From NCBI RefSeq assembly GCF_000516555.1, contig NZ_AZSJ01000003.1:1309300-1373299 (forward strand): a DNA stretch of 64,000 nt. The letters are read 5' to 3'. This DNA comes from Afipia sp. P52-10 (GTDB lineage Bacteria; Pseudomonadota; Alphaproteobacteria; Rhizobiales; Xanthobacteraceae). Below, one piece after another: positions 18,051-29,331 of this stretch. Within the stretch, counting starts at the first letter, position 1. Each line of letters starts with the position of its first letter. The translations under genes and the position numbers were made by a program. A model generated the notes under the pieces. It saw nothing but the letters and a program-made list of their open reading frames with translations. It searched no databases and was not told the DNA's origin.

Positions 18051-19190
18051 ATGACTGTGTCCCGCATCCAGCGCCTCAGCCTGACGCACTTCCGCAACTA
18101 TCGCGCGGCCAGTGTCAGCGTGAGCCGTGATCTCGTGGTGCTGGCGGGGCCGAACGGTGCCGGCAAGACCAACTGCCTCGAAGCGATCTCGTTTCTGTCG
18201 CCAGGCCGCGGCCTGCGGCGCGCCACTCTCGACGATCTCGCCGACAACCAAGGCGACGGCTCCTGGGCCGTCTCTGCCGAGGTCGAGGGCGCCTTCGGCC
18301 TGGCAACCCTCGGCACTGGCATCGACACGCCTATTGTGGGCGAAACCAGCACCACACGCCGCTGCCGCATCGACCGCGAGCCGGTTTCGTCCGCCGCAGC
18401 GTTCGGCGACCACCTTCGTATGGTCTGGCTGACGCCCGCTATGGACGGCTTGTTCATCGGCGCCGCGGCCGAGCGGCGACGCTTTCTGGACCGTCTCGTG
18501 CTCGCGATCGATTCCAACCATTCGAGCCGCGTCTCTGCACTGGAGCGCTCGCTGCGCTCCCGCAATCGTCTGTTGGAGAATCCCCGTCCCGACGCCCACT
18601 GGCTCGATGCGATCGAGCACGAGACCGCCCAGCTTGCGGTGGCGGTGGCTGCGATGCGCAGCGAAACCGTCACGCGGCTGCAGGCGGCGCTCTCCGCGCG
18701 CGCGGCGGCCTCGGCGTTTCCGACCGCGACCCTGACCCTCGACGGCTGGATGGAAATCGAGTTGCTGACGGAACCCGCGCTGGCCGTGGAGGACCGCTAC
18801 CGCGCCATCCTGCGCGAGTCCCGCGCCCGCGACGCCGCCGCAGGTCGCACCCTCGATGGCGCCCACCTGACCGATCTCAACGTCGTCTACGCACCGAAGA
18901 CCATGCCGGCGAAGGACGCATCCACCGGCGAACAGAAGGCGCTGCTGATCGGCCTTGTTCTCGCCCATGCGGGCCTCGTCGCGGAAATGACCGGCATCGC
19001 ACCGCTGCTGCTGCTCGACGAAGTCGTCGCGCACCTTGACCCTGGTCGCCGCGCCGCGCTGTTCGATGAACTGGAGCGGCTCGGCACGCAGGTCTGGATG
19101 ACCGGCGCCGATCCGGCGGCGTTCGCCGCCGTGACCGATCGCGCCGACATTTTCCATGTCGAAACCGGCCGCATCGGACGCAGCCAATGA
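18051..19190 (+). CDS. recF: DNA replication and repair protein RecF
   Basis: 379-residue SMC-like ATPase that helps load RecA at gaps. Walker A is GPNGAGKTNCLEAI (about residues 34-47), the signature region STGEQKALLIGLVLAHA, and Walker B LLLLDEVVAHLD near the C-terminus. It starts MTVSRIQRLSLTHFRNYR, typical of the family. It stands between dnaN and gyrB. Confidence 0.96.
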   Translation: MTVSRIQRLSLTHFRNYRAASVSVSRDLVVLAGPNGAGKTNCLEAISFLSPGRGLRRATLDDLADNQGDGSWAVSAEVEGAFGLATLGTGIDTPIVGETSTTRRCRIDREPVSSAAAFGDHLRMVWLTPAMDGLFIGAAAERRRFLDRLVLAIDSNHSSRVSALERSLRSRNRLLENPRPDAHWLDAIEHETAQLAVAVAAMRSETVTRLQAALSARAAASAFPTATLTLDGWMEIELLTEPALAVEDRYRAILRESRARDAAAGRTLDGAHLTDLNVVYAPKTMPAKDASTGEQKALLIGLVLAHAGLVAEMTGIAPLLLLDEVVAHLDPGRRAALFDELERLGTQVWMTGADPAAFAAVTDRADIFHVETGRIGRSQ

Positions 19191-21864
<2,674 letters not shown>

Positions 21865-21920
21865 AAGCTAAGCGCCGCATCAGGCGACTGTTGCAAGGCG
21901 GCTCGGCCATCCCACACGCC

Positions 21921-23615
21921 TCATCGCGGCCTCGCCCGCGCAATGATGGCGGTGAAATCCACGCCTCGCGGCAGCGCGCCATACTGATGCGCGCCGCAGG
22001 CGGCGAGCCGCGAAGCACAGAACGCGTCCGACACCGCAGCGGGTGCGTGCTGCAGCAGAATGCTCGCTTGCAAGCCGACCGCGAGACGATCGACGATATC
22101 GCGCGCCCGCTGCTCGAAATCGGCGGCATCACGCATATCTGCCTTCAATGCATCGATATGGCGATCGAAGATCGCGTTGGTCCCGCGCGCGGCATCGACC
22201 TCGACGAAATAAGCTTCCAGCGCCTCCGGCGAACGCTGCATCACGCGCAGCACATCCAGGCACTGCACGTTGCCTGAGCCTTCCCAAATCGCATTCACCG
22301 GCGATTCGCGGAATAGCCGCGGCATCGGACTGTCCTCCATGACGCCTGAGCCGCCAATGCACTCCATCGCCTCATACGCATGTCCCGGTGTCCGCTTGCA
22401 AATCCAATACTTGCCAAGCGCCGTGCCGAGCCGAACGAGCTGAGCCTCGTGCGGCTTTGCACTGCTATCGAGCGCCCGCGCGATACGCATCGTCAGCGCC
22501 ACGGCAGCCTCCGCTTCGAGCGCGAGGTCGGCCAACACGTTGCGCATGATCGGCTGATCGATCAGCAACTTGCCGAAAGCAGCCCGCTGGCAGCAATGAT
22601 CGATCGCCTGGCTGGTCGCCATCCGGATGCCCGCGGACGAGCCCGCCATGCAGTCGAACCGTGTCATCGCCACCATTTCGATGATGGTCGGAACACCGCG
22701 CCCTTCGTCGCCGATCATCCAGCCGAGCGCACCGCGCAACTCGGTCTCACTGGATGCATTCGAAACGTTGCCCATCTTCCGCTTCAGGCGGATCACCTGC
22801 AGCGGGTTCTTCGTTCCATCCGGACGCCAGCGCGGCACGAGGAAGCAGGAGAGCCCGCCCGCGGCTTGCGCAAGCACCAGGAACGCATCGCACATCGGCG
22901 CCGAGACGAAGAACTTGTGACCAATCAGTTCGTAGGCTTGCCCCGGCCCTCCGGCGCCGACCGGCACAGCGCGCGTCGTATTCGCGCGCACATCCGATCC
23001 ACCCTGCTTCTCGGTCATGGCCATGCCGATCGTCAGGCCGGCCTTCTGATCGGTTGGAATGTTGCGCGGATCGTAGACGCGCGTGAGAATCTTCGGCAGC
23101 CACGCCTCGGCGATATCCGGCTGCTGCCGCAAGCATGGAACGGAAGCGAATGTCATGGTGACCGGACAACCGTGTCCCGCCTCGACCTGGCTGTGCAAAT
23201 AGAAGCGTGCGGCGCGCGCGACATGCGCTCCCGGCCGTGGATCGGTCCAGGGCGACGAATGCAGCCCCTCTTCGATCGCCGTGGCCATGAGCTCATGGTA
23301 GGCGGGATGGAAACGGACCAGATCGATCCGGCGGCCATAACGGTCATGGGTGTCGAATTCAGGCGCGTGCCGGTTCGCGAGCGCGCCGAGTTCCAGGTAA
23401 TCCGCCGTGCCGATGCGCGCGCCGAAATTTGCAAGATCGTTGGTCGCCCAGCCAGCGCCTTCGCGGGCGACCGCCTCCGTCAGTGCGGCATCGGCGCTGA
23501 AGAGATTGTAATCAGCGAGCGCGAACGGCTGGTTGACGACCTCGTGGGTGACAGCGCCGTACCGATCCATCGCGTGATCCTTGGCGAACGCGTCTGTTGC
23601 AGCATCGTTGGGCAT
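21921..23615 (-). CDS. Acyl-CoA dehydrogenase family protein, AidB-like
   Basis: 564 residues, longer than ordinary acyl-CoA dehydrogenases (about 380) and matching the AidB subfamily. The N-terminal extension NQPFALADYNLFSADAAL, the FAD/substrate motif GMAMTEKQGGSDVRANTT and the segment ECIGGSGVMEDSPMPRLFRE are typical. E. coli AidB is a flavoprotein of the adaptive response that binds DNA. The Ada/Ogt pair is 14 kb away, so no operon link can be shown. It could instead be a true acyl-CoA dehydrogenase. Confidence 0.85.
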   Translation of the reverse strand: MPNDAATDAFAKDHAMDRYGAVTHEVVNQPFALADYNLFSADAALTEAVAREGAGWATNDLANFGARIGTADYLELGALANRHAPEFDTHDRYGRRIDLVRFHPAYHELMATAIEEGLHSSPWTDPRPGAHVARAARFYLHSQVEAGHGCPVTMTFASVPCLRQQPDIAEAWLPKILTRVYDPRNIPTDQKAGLTIGMAMTEKQGGSDVRANTTRAVPVGAGGPGQAYELIGHKFFVSAPMCDAFLVLAQAAGGLSCFLVPRWRPDGTKNPLQVIRLKRKMGNVSNASSETELRGALGWMIGDEGRGVPTIIEMVAMTRFDCMAGSSAGIRMATSQAIDHCCQRAAFGKLLIDQPIMRNVLADLALEAEAAVALTMRIARALDSSAKPHEAQLVRLGTALGKYWICKRTPGHAYEAMECIGGSGVMEDSPMPRLFRESPVNAIWEGSGNVQCLDVLRVMQRSPEALEAYFVEVDAARGTNAIFDRHIDALKADMRDAADFEQRARDIVDRLAVGLQASILLQHAPAAVSDAFCASRLAACGAHQYGALPRGVDFTAIIARARPR

Positions 23616-23798
23616 GTCGTTCTCCCGTCATACTATGTTCGGCGCGCCCCGTCCGCACACCCGCTAAACAGGTCGTTCGATCTTGCATCCCGGGCCTTCC
23701 AAGCCTAAATCATTTACGCGTCAACACGAACAGGACGTCTGCCACAATGGATTTCACCCGGACTGCAATGCCGCACTGCCTTGCCTCCAGGGGAATCC

Positions 23799-25421
23799 AT
23801 GTTCATGCCGGCCTCCATCGTCCTCTCCCATCTAAGCCTGTCTGCGCCTGACGGCCGGACACTCGTCTCCAACATTGATCTGAGTTTCGGCCCCGAACGG
23901 GTCGGCCTCGTCGGCCGCAATGGCGTCGGCAAGACGACGCTGCTTGCGGTGATGGCGGGAGAGCGGCTGCCTGCTGCCGGTACGGTGTCCATCCGCGGAA
24001 CCGTTGGTGTCTTTCGCCAGACGGTTCAGGTGGCGCCGCACGAGATGATCGCCGACCTGTTCGGTGCCAGGCAGGCCTTGGCCATCTTGCATCGCGCCGA
24101 ACGGGGCGAGGCCACGACCGACGAGCTTGCGGCCGCTGACTGGACACTGGAGACGCGCCTGGCAGCAGCGCTGGTTCACGTCGGTCTCGACGCAGCGGCC
24201 GAAACCCGCTTGAGCGCGCTCTCCGGCGGACAGCGCACCCGCGCGGGCCTCGCCGCGCTGGTGTTCGCGAAACCTGACTTCCTCTTGCTCGACGAACCGA
24301 CGAACAATCTCGACCGGGAGGGCCGTCACGCGCTGTACGACCTGCTGGCCGGATGGCGGGCGGGTGCCATCATCGTCAGCCATGACCGGGCGCTGCTCAA
24401 CAGCATGGATGGCATCGTCGAGCTCACCCCTCTCGCTGCGAGGCGCTATGGCGGCAACTGGAACGCCTATCGCGAACGCAAGACGCAGGAGCTGGCGGCG
24501 GCGCAGCGTGATCTCGCGGACGCGGAGCGTCACGCCGCCGACTTGGCGCGCAAGGCGCAGATCGCCGCCGAACGCAAGGCGCGCAAAGACGGCGCTGGCC
24601 GCAAGAGCAACGCCAGGGGCGGCACTCCGCGCATCGCCCTCGGCGGATTGAAGGAGCGCAGCGAGAACACCAGCGGCGCCGGCGCCCGCCTTGCCGAGGC
24701 CAGACAGGCGGACGCTGCAAAAGCCATTGCGGACAAGCGCGAGCGGATCGAGATCCTGCAATCCTTGTCCGTGTCCCTGCCCTCGACACACCTGCCCGCG
24801 AACAAGATCGTGCTGCAGGCCAATGCCGTCTCGGCCGGCTACGCACCCGGGCGGCCCGTCATCCGCGATCTCTCGTTCAGCATCACGGGTCCCGAACGTG
24901 TTGCCATCACCGGCCCGAACGGCTCCGGCAAGACGACGCTGCTCGCGCTCCTCACCGGGGGCCTACAGCCATCGCGCGGCACCGTACGCGTCGCAACCCG
25001 ATTTGCCATGCTCGACCAGCAGGTCCGCGCGCTCGATCCATCAGCTTCGATCAGAGACAATTTCCGCCGCATCCATCCGCAGGCGAACGAGAACGACTGC
25101 CGCGCGGCGCTCGCACGCTTCATGTTCAGAGCCGATGCCGCCCTGCAGATCGTATCGCATCTCAGCGGCGGGCAGCTGCTACGCGCCGGACTAGCCTGCG
25201 TGCTCGGCGGTCCGACACCGCCGCCGCTGCTGATCCTGGACGAGCCGACCAACCATCTCGACATTGATTCTCTCGAAGCAATCGAAGCCGGATTGCAGGC
25301 ATTTGACGGCGCGCTAGTGGTCGTCAGCCACGACGAAGCCTTTCTAGCCGCGCTTGGGATTACCCGCCGTCTGGCCTTGCCAACAGGAGTCACGACCGCC
25401 TTCACCGATCAGGCTCCGTAA
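23799..25421 (+). CDS. ABC-F family ATPase
   Basis: 540 residues with two ABC cassettes and no membrane domain. Cassette 1: Walker A GRNGVGKTT, signature LSGGQRTRAGLA, Walker B LLLDEPTNNLD. Cassette 2: GPNGSGKTT, LSGGQLLRAGLA and LILDEPTNHLD. A charged, helical linker rich in Ala/Arg/Lys (about residues 220-330) joins them. ABC-F proteins act on the ribosome in translation or antibiotic protection; the subgroup cannot be told by eye. I chose the ATG at 23799 because of its AGGGGA site; a TTG at 23781 is in frame. Confidence 0.88.
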   Translation: MFMPASIVLSHLSLSAPDGRTLVSNIDLSFGPERVGLVGRNGVGKTTLLAVMAGERLPAAGTVSIRGTVGVFRQTVQVAPHEMIADLFGARQALAILHRAERGEATTDELAAADWTLETRLAAALVHVGLDAAAETRLSALSGGQRTRAGLAALVFAKPDFLLLDEPTNNLDREGRHALYDLLAGWRAGAIIVSHDRALLNSMDGIVELTPLAARRYGGNWNAYRERKTQELAAAQRDLADAERHAADLARKAQIAAERKARKDGAGRKSNARGGTPRIALGGLKERSENTSGAGARLAEARQADAAKAIADKRERIEILQSLSVSLPSTHLPANKIVLQANAVSAGYAPGRPVIRDLSFSITGPERVAITGPNGSGKTTLLALLTGGLQPSRGTVRVATRFAMLDQQVRALDPSASIRDNFRRIHPQANENDCRAALARFMFRADAALQIVSHLSGGQLLRAGLACVLGGPTPPPLLILDEPTNHLDIDSLEAIEAGLQAFDGALVVVSHDEAFLAALGITRRLALPTGVTTAFTDQAP

Positions 25422-25525
25422 TCTCCGTCGCCCTGCTATCGGCAATGCCGATGCAAGGTGTTGCCATTGCTGTGCTAGAACGAATGCAGGCGCCCGGCTC
25501 CGGACGCGTGGAATCGTGCAACGTT

Positions 25526-26218
25526 ATGTTGAAACCGTTTGGGCCCGACATCTGGATGGCGGACGGAACCACCGTCACCGGAGCGCTGGGATTCCTCTAT
25601 CCGACCCGCATGGCGGTCATCCGCTTGTCCGATGGCGCGCTCTTCGTCTGGTCGCCGACCGCGCCGACAGACCGCCTGCGTGGCGAGATCGATAAGCTCG
25701 GCGCCGTTCGCCATCTGATTGCGCCCAATTCCCTGCACCACCTCTTCATCGCCGACTGGAAGCGCGCCTATCCGGACGCTCAGCTCCACGCCGCGCCGGG
25801 GTTGCGGGCGAAGCGCAAGGATATCGCTTTCGACCACGATCTTGGCGAGATGCCAGCACCGGACTGGGCCGGACAGATCGATCAGGTCGTCGTGGCTGGG
25901 AACGTTATCACGCGCGAAACGGTGTTCTTTCACAAGGAGAGCGGCACCGCGCTGTTCACCGAACTGTTGCAGCAGCTCCCCGCCGGCTGGTTCTCCGGCT
26001 GGCGCGGCTTCATAGCCCGATGGGATTTGATGGTTGCGGCTGAGCCGTCAGTGCCGCGGAAATTCCGGCTGGCGTTCACCGATCGGAACGCCGCGCGTGC
26101 CGCGGTTGATCGCATTCTCGCCTGGCCAGTCGAGAAGGTGCTGATGGCCCACGGAACGCCCGTCGACACCAATGGCCAGGCCGTCTTGCGCCGAGCCTTT
26201 GGCTGGCTCACCACCTGA
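25526..26218 (+). CDS. DUF4336 domain-containing protein
   Basis: 230 residues beginning MLKPFGPDIWMADGTTVTG, then RMAVIRLSDGALFVWSPTAP, HLIAPNSLHHLFIADWKRAYPDAQ and a C-terminal VLMAHGTPVD. This is the DUF4336 family, which resembles a trimmed metallo-beta-lactamase fold (NSLHHLF and AHG stand where metal-binding histidines would be). No biochemical role is established to my knowledge. In-frame starts at 25445 and 25484 are possible. It is convergent with the antiporter operon. Confidence 0.75.
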   Translation: MLKPFGPDIWMADGTTVTGALGFLYPTRMAVIRLSDGALFVWSPTAPTDRLRGEIDKLGAVRHLIAPNSLHHLFIADWKRAYPDAQLHAAPGLRAKRKDIAFDHDLGEMPAPDWAGQIDQVVVAGNVITRETVFFHKESGTALFTELLQQLPAGWFSGWRGFIARWDLMVAAEPSVPRKFRLAFTDRNAARAAVDRILAWPVEKVLMAHGTPVDTNGQAVLRRAFGWLTT

Positions 26219-26245
26219 TGATCATGGCGTGCCTGTTTTCGGCAG

Positions 26246-26617
26246 TCACTCGGCGCGGTCACCCGTTTCCGATACGGTTTGCGGAGGAACCAGGCTGCTT
26301 CCCTCCGCACGATCGCGATAGATCGCCGCGCGGGCCAGCAGCATCAGCGTGACCGGCGTGGTCACCGTGACGAAGATCGCGACGAGCACCTCATGCAGAA
26401 CCGGACGCGCCTGCAGAACGGTGAAATAGATCATCGAGGCGAGCAGGATGCCGGCAGCACCCCATGTCGCGCCCAGCGTCGGCGCGTGAACGCGCTCGTA
26501 GAACGTCTTCAGACGCAGCAACCCAATGGCGCCCGTCAGCGTCAACCCCGCTCCCAGCAGCAAGAGGAAACTCGTCAGCAACGCGGCCCAAACCGGCAGA
26601 TCAGATGCGGCAGTCAT
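26246..26617 (-). CDS. mnhG: Monovalent cation/H+ antiporter subunit G
   Basis: 123-residue membrane protein with three predicted spans. The family block [23 protein letters not shown] is obvious. It is the last gene of the six-gene Mrp/Pha operon; its ATG overlaps the mnhF stop by four bases (ATGA). MrpG is a small essential subunit of the complex that exchanges Na+ or K+ for protons across the inner membrane. Confidence 0.92.
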   Translation of the reverse strand: MTAASDLPVWAALLTSFLLLLGAGLTLTGAIGLLRLKTFYERVHAPTLGATWGAAGILLASMIYFTVLQARPVLHEVLVAIFVTVTTPVTLMLLARAAIYRDRAEGSSLVPPQTVSETGDRAE

Positions 26618-26895
26618 TCGATCACCTCTCCGCGCATGAGGAATTTGGCCAGCGCGACCGTCGACACGAAGCCGAGCAGCGAAATGACCAACGCGGCTTC
26701 AAAGTAAAGCGTGCTTCCGGTTCTCATGCCGTACAGCAACAACAGCAGCATCGCATTCACATACAGCGCATCCAGCGCTAGGATGCGATCCTGCGCCCTG
26801 GGCCCGCGAATGATGCGAAAGGCCGCAATCGCCATGGCGATGCCAAGCATGAATTGGGCGATCAGAAGCGACCAGAACAGGACGACCGCGCTCAT
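26614..26895 (-). CDS. mnhF: Monovalent cation/H+ antiporter subunit F
   Basis: 93 residues with three membrane helices and the family motif [23 protein letters not shown] (positions about 28-50). It overlaps mnhE and mnhG by ATGA on each side, showing tight translational coupling. Confidence 0.92.
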   Translation of the reverse strand: MSAVVLFWSLLIAQFMLGIAMAIAAFRIIRGPRAQDRILALDALYVNAMLLLLLYGMRTGSTLYFEAALVISLLGFVSTVALAKFLMRGEVIE

Positions 26896-27377
26896 TCGAA
26901 GATCTCCAGCAGCAAGCGCTCGTAGCGATTCTTGATCAGGCTGATCCAGTGCTCCTCATCGACGAGATCGAGGACATGCAGCAAGAGCGTGCTCTGCGAC
27001 GCATTGTATTCTACCCACGCTGTCCCTGGCGTGCTGGTCAGGATACACGCGAGCACGGCCAGTCCGGTGCGATGACGAAGCGTGAGCGGGATGGTGATGA
27101 AGCCGGAAGTCCTTTGGCCTCGATCCGGCCCGAGAATTACCCCCGCAACGGCGACGTTGGATCGCCAGATATCGACCAGCACGATCAGCACGAGCTTGGG
27201 AATCAGATACCAGCGGCGCAAGCTCGGCTTGGCCGGCTGCAGGCGCACCATGACGTTGGATGCGGCGATCGCAATCACGCTGCCGAGCATGACATGCCCC
27301 AACGAAAATCCGTTGAGCAGAATCCACATCACCAACAGCGACGCGGCCAGCACAGGATGGGGAAGCGCGCGACTCAT
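26892..27377 (-). CDS. mnhE: Monovalent cation/H+ antiporter subunit E
   Basis: 161 residues. Two N-terminal hydrophobic helices ([19 protein letters not shown]) are followed by a cytosolic domain with [30 protein letters not shown] (family block at about 95-125). Its start overlaps the mnhD stop by four bases. Confidence 0.92.
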   Translation of the reverse strand: MSRALPHPVLAASLLVMWILLNGFSLGHVMLGSVIAIAASNVMVRLQPAKPSLRRWYLIPKLVLIVLVDIWRSNVAVAGVILGPDRGQRTSGFITIPLTLRHRTGLAVLACILTSTPGTAWVEYNASQSTLLLHVLDLVDEEHWISLIKNRYERLLLEIFE

Positions 27378-28996
27378 TGACCGGCCTCCACACGCGAGGA
27401 CGAGACACGCCGCGCCGACAGCACGTCGCCGATATACTGCTCGGGCGCATGAATCGAACGCGCGGTCTGTTCCATGTATCGCATAACGGGACCGCCCTGA
27501 ACGGTCAGGGCCAGCGTCAGGAGCAGCAGAACGACGGTCGGCACGATCTCAACAATGAGGACGCGTGGGACAGTCGCATCGATGGGTGCCCAGAAGATGC
27601 GAATTCCGACACGCACCAAGGCCAGCAGCGCCGCAAGGCCCGAGAGGATCAACAGCGCAGTAAACACCCAGCTCGCAGCCGGAATAGTCGTCGCCGCTCC
27701 TGCATCCGCAGGCGCAAACAACGCCACCATCATGGCAAGCTTGGCGACGAAGCCGGACAGCGGCGGCAAGCCGGCCAACAAGAGGGCACACCCCGCAAAG
27801 CAGATGCCGAGAATGGCCAGCGTGCCGGGGAAAGGACTACCGACCTCGTCGTCCTGCACGTCGTCGTCCTCATCGCCATACGCCTCCGCGGTCACGGCGA
27901 GGAGATCGGCCACCGGGCTTTGGCCCCGCTCGACCAGCTCGATCAGCAGAAAGAAGGCGCCGATCGTCAGGGTCGAGCTGACGAGATAGAAAAGAGCGCC
28001 CCCGGTCACGCTTGCGTTGGACAAGCCGATCGCCGTGAGCAGCGTTCCGGTCGATACCAGCACGCAATAGCTGGCCAAGCGGCTCAACGCCTGCGAGGCG
28101 AGGATGCCGATCATACCGTAAACCATGGTGGCCATGCCGCCGATCAACAGCACCTCGCGGCCGAAGCCGGACGACGCGCCGGCCTGAGTGCCGAACAGCA
28201 GCGGCGACAGCCGCAGTAGGATGTAGATGCCGGCCTTGCTCAGGATGGCGAAGACCGCCGCGACCGGCGCCGCCGCGGCCGGATAGGCTCGCAGCAGCCA
28301 GAAGCAGAGCGGCCACATGCCGGCCTTCACCAGGAAGGCCGTGCCGAGCACCGCGGCACCCGCCTCCAAGAGCGCGCGGTCGCTCGCGGCAACGTTCGGA
28401 ATGCGAACCGCCAGATCGGCCATGTTCAACGTTCCAGTCACACCATAGATCAGGCTGACGCCGATCAGGAACAGGAATGACGTCGCGAGATTGATGGCGA
28501 TGTAGTGCAGGCCCGCGCGAACCCGCTGCGGTCCTGAGCCGTGCAGCACGAGGCCATATGAGGCCGCCAGCATCACCTCGACAAAGACGAACAGATTGAA
28601 GAGGTCGCCCGCCAGACAGACGCCGTTGACGCCCATCAGGAGGAACTGAAACAGACTGTGGAAGTGCGAACCGGCCTTGTGCCATTTCGCCAGCGAAAAG
28701 GTCAAAGCCGCGGATGCGAGCAGCGCCGTCAGCACCAGCATCAGCGCCGACAGGCGATCGAGAACGAGGACGATACCAAACGGTGCGGGCCAGTTGCCGA
28801 GCAGATAGACGCCGGTTGCCGACGTATCGGCAAACCGCAGCAGCGTCACGGCGACATACAGCGTCGTCAGCGTGGCGATGAGATTGATGGCGCCCTTCAG
28901 CAAGGGCCGCCGCTCGTCATACATCATCAGCAGCGCGCCCGAGATGAGCGGCACGACGATCGGCGCGACGATCAGATGGTTGAGCCAACCGCCCAT
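27374..28996 (-). CDS. mnhD: Monovalent cation/H+ antiporter subunit D
   Basis: 540-residue NuoM/N-like proton-conducting subunit with about 14 membrane helices. The conserved region includes LFNLFVFVEVMLAASYGL (acidic residue in TM5) and FLVKAGMWPLCFWLLRAYPAA (lysine TM7 region). An acidic insert EDDDVQDDEVG near residue 380 in a cytosolic or periplasmic loop is unusual. It starts one base inside the end of mnhC. Confidence 0.93.
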   Translation of the reverse strand: MGGWLNHLIVAPIVVPLISGALLMMYDERRPLLKGAINLIATLTTLYVAVTLLRFADTSATGVYLLGNWPAPFGIVLVLDRLSALMLVLTALLASAALTFSLAKWHKAGSHFHSLFQFLLMGVNGVCLAGDLFNLFVFVEVMLAASYGLVLHGSGPQRVRAGLHYIAINLATSFLFLIGVSLIYGVTGTLNMADLAVRIPNVAASDRALLEAGAAVLGTAFLVKAGMWPLCFWLLRAYPAAAAPVAAVFAILSKAGIYILLRLSPLLFGTQAGASSGFGREVLLIGGMATMVYGMIGILASQALSRLASYCVLVSTGTLLTAIGLSNASVTGGALFYLVSSTLTIGAFFLLIELVERGQSPVADLLAVTAEAYGDEDDDVQDDEVGSPFPGTLAILGICFAGCALLLAGLPPLSGFVAKLAMMVALFAPADAGAATTIPAASWVFTALLILSGLAALLALVRVGIRIFWAPIDATVPRVLIVEIVPTVVLLLLTLALTVQGGPVMRYMEQTARSIHAPEQYIGDVLSARRVSSSRVEAGQ

Positions 28997-29331
28997 CAGC
29001 GCTCCTGCCCGTCGACATGATCGGTTCCCGTCAGGCCGCGCGACGCAAGCAACATGACGAGGAACAGCGCTGTCGTCGCAAAGCCGATGACGATGGCGGT
29101 GAGGACCAGCGCCTGCGGCAGCGGATCGGCAAAGTCCGCCAGGCTGCCGGTCTTATCCGTCAGGATCGGCGATGCGCCGGAGCGCAGCCGCCCCATGCTG
29201 AAGATAAAGAGATTGACGGCATAGGAGATCAACGACAGGCCGATGATCACCTGGTAGGTCCGTGGCCTGAGCAGCAGCCACACCCCCGACCCGGCCAGAA
29301 TGCCGATCACAGTCGCCAGCAGGAGCTCCAT
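28996..29331 (-). CDS. mnhC: Monovalent cation/H+ antiporter subunit C
   Basis: 111 residues, NuoK-like, three helices, with RTYQVIIGLSLISYAVNLFI and a glutamate-free TM2. The start ATG at 29331 overlaps the mnhA stop (TAATG), which fixes it; the frame upstream is only the shadow of mnhA. The loop DKTGSLADFADPLPQALVLTAIVIG is typical of MrpC. Confidence 0.92.
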   Translation of the reverse strand: MELLLATVIGILAGSGVWLLLRPRTYQVIIGLSLISYAVNLFIFSMGRLRSGASPILTDKTGSLADFADPLPQALVLTAIVIGFATTALFLVMLLASRGLTGTDHVDGQER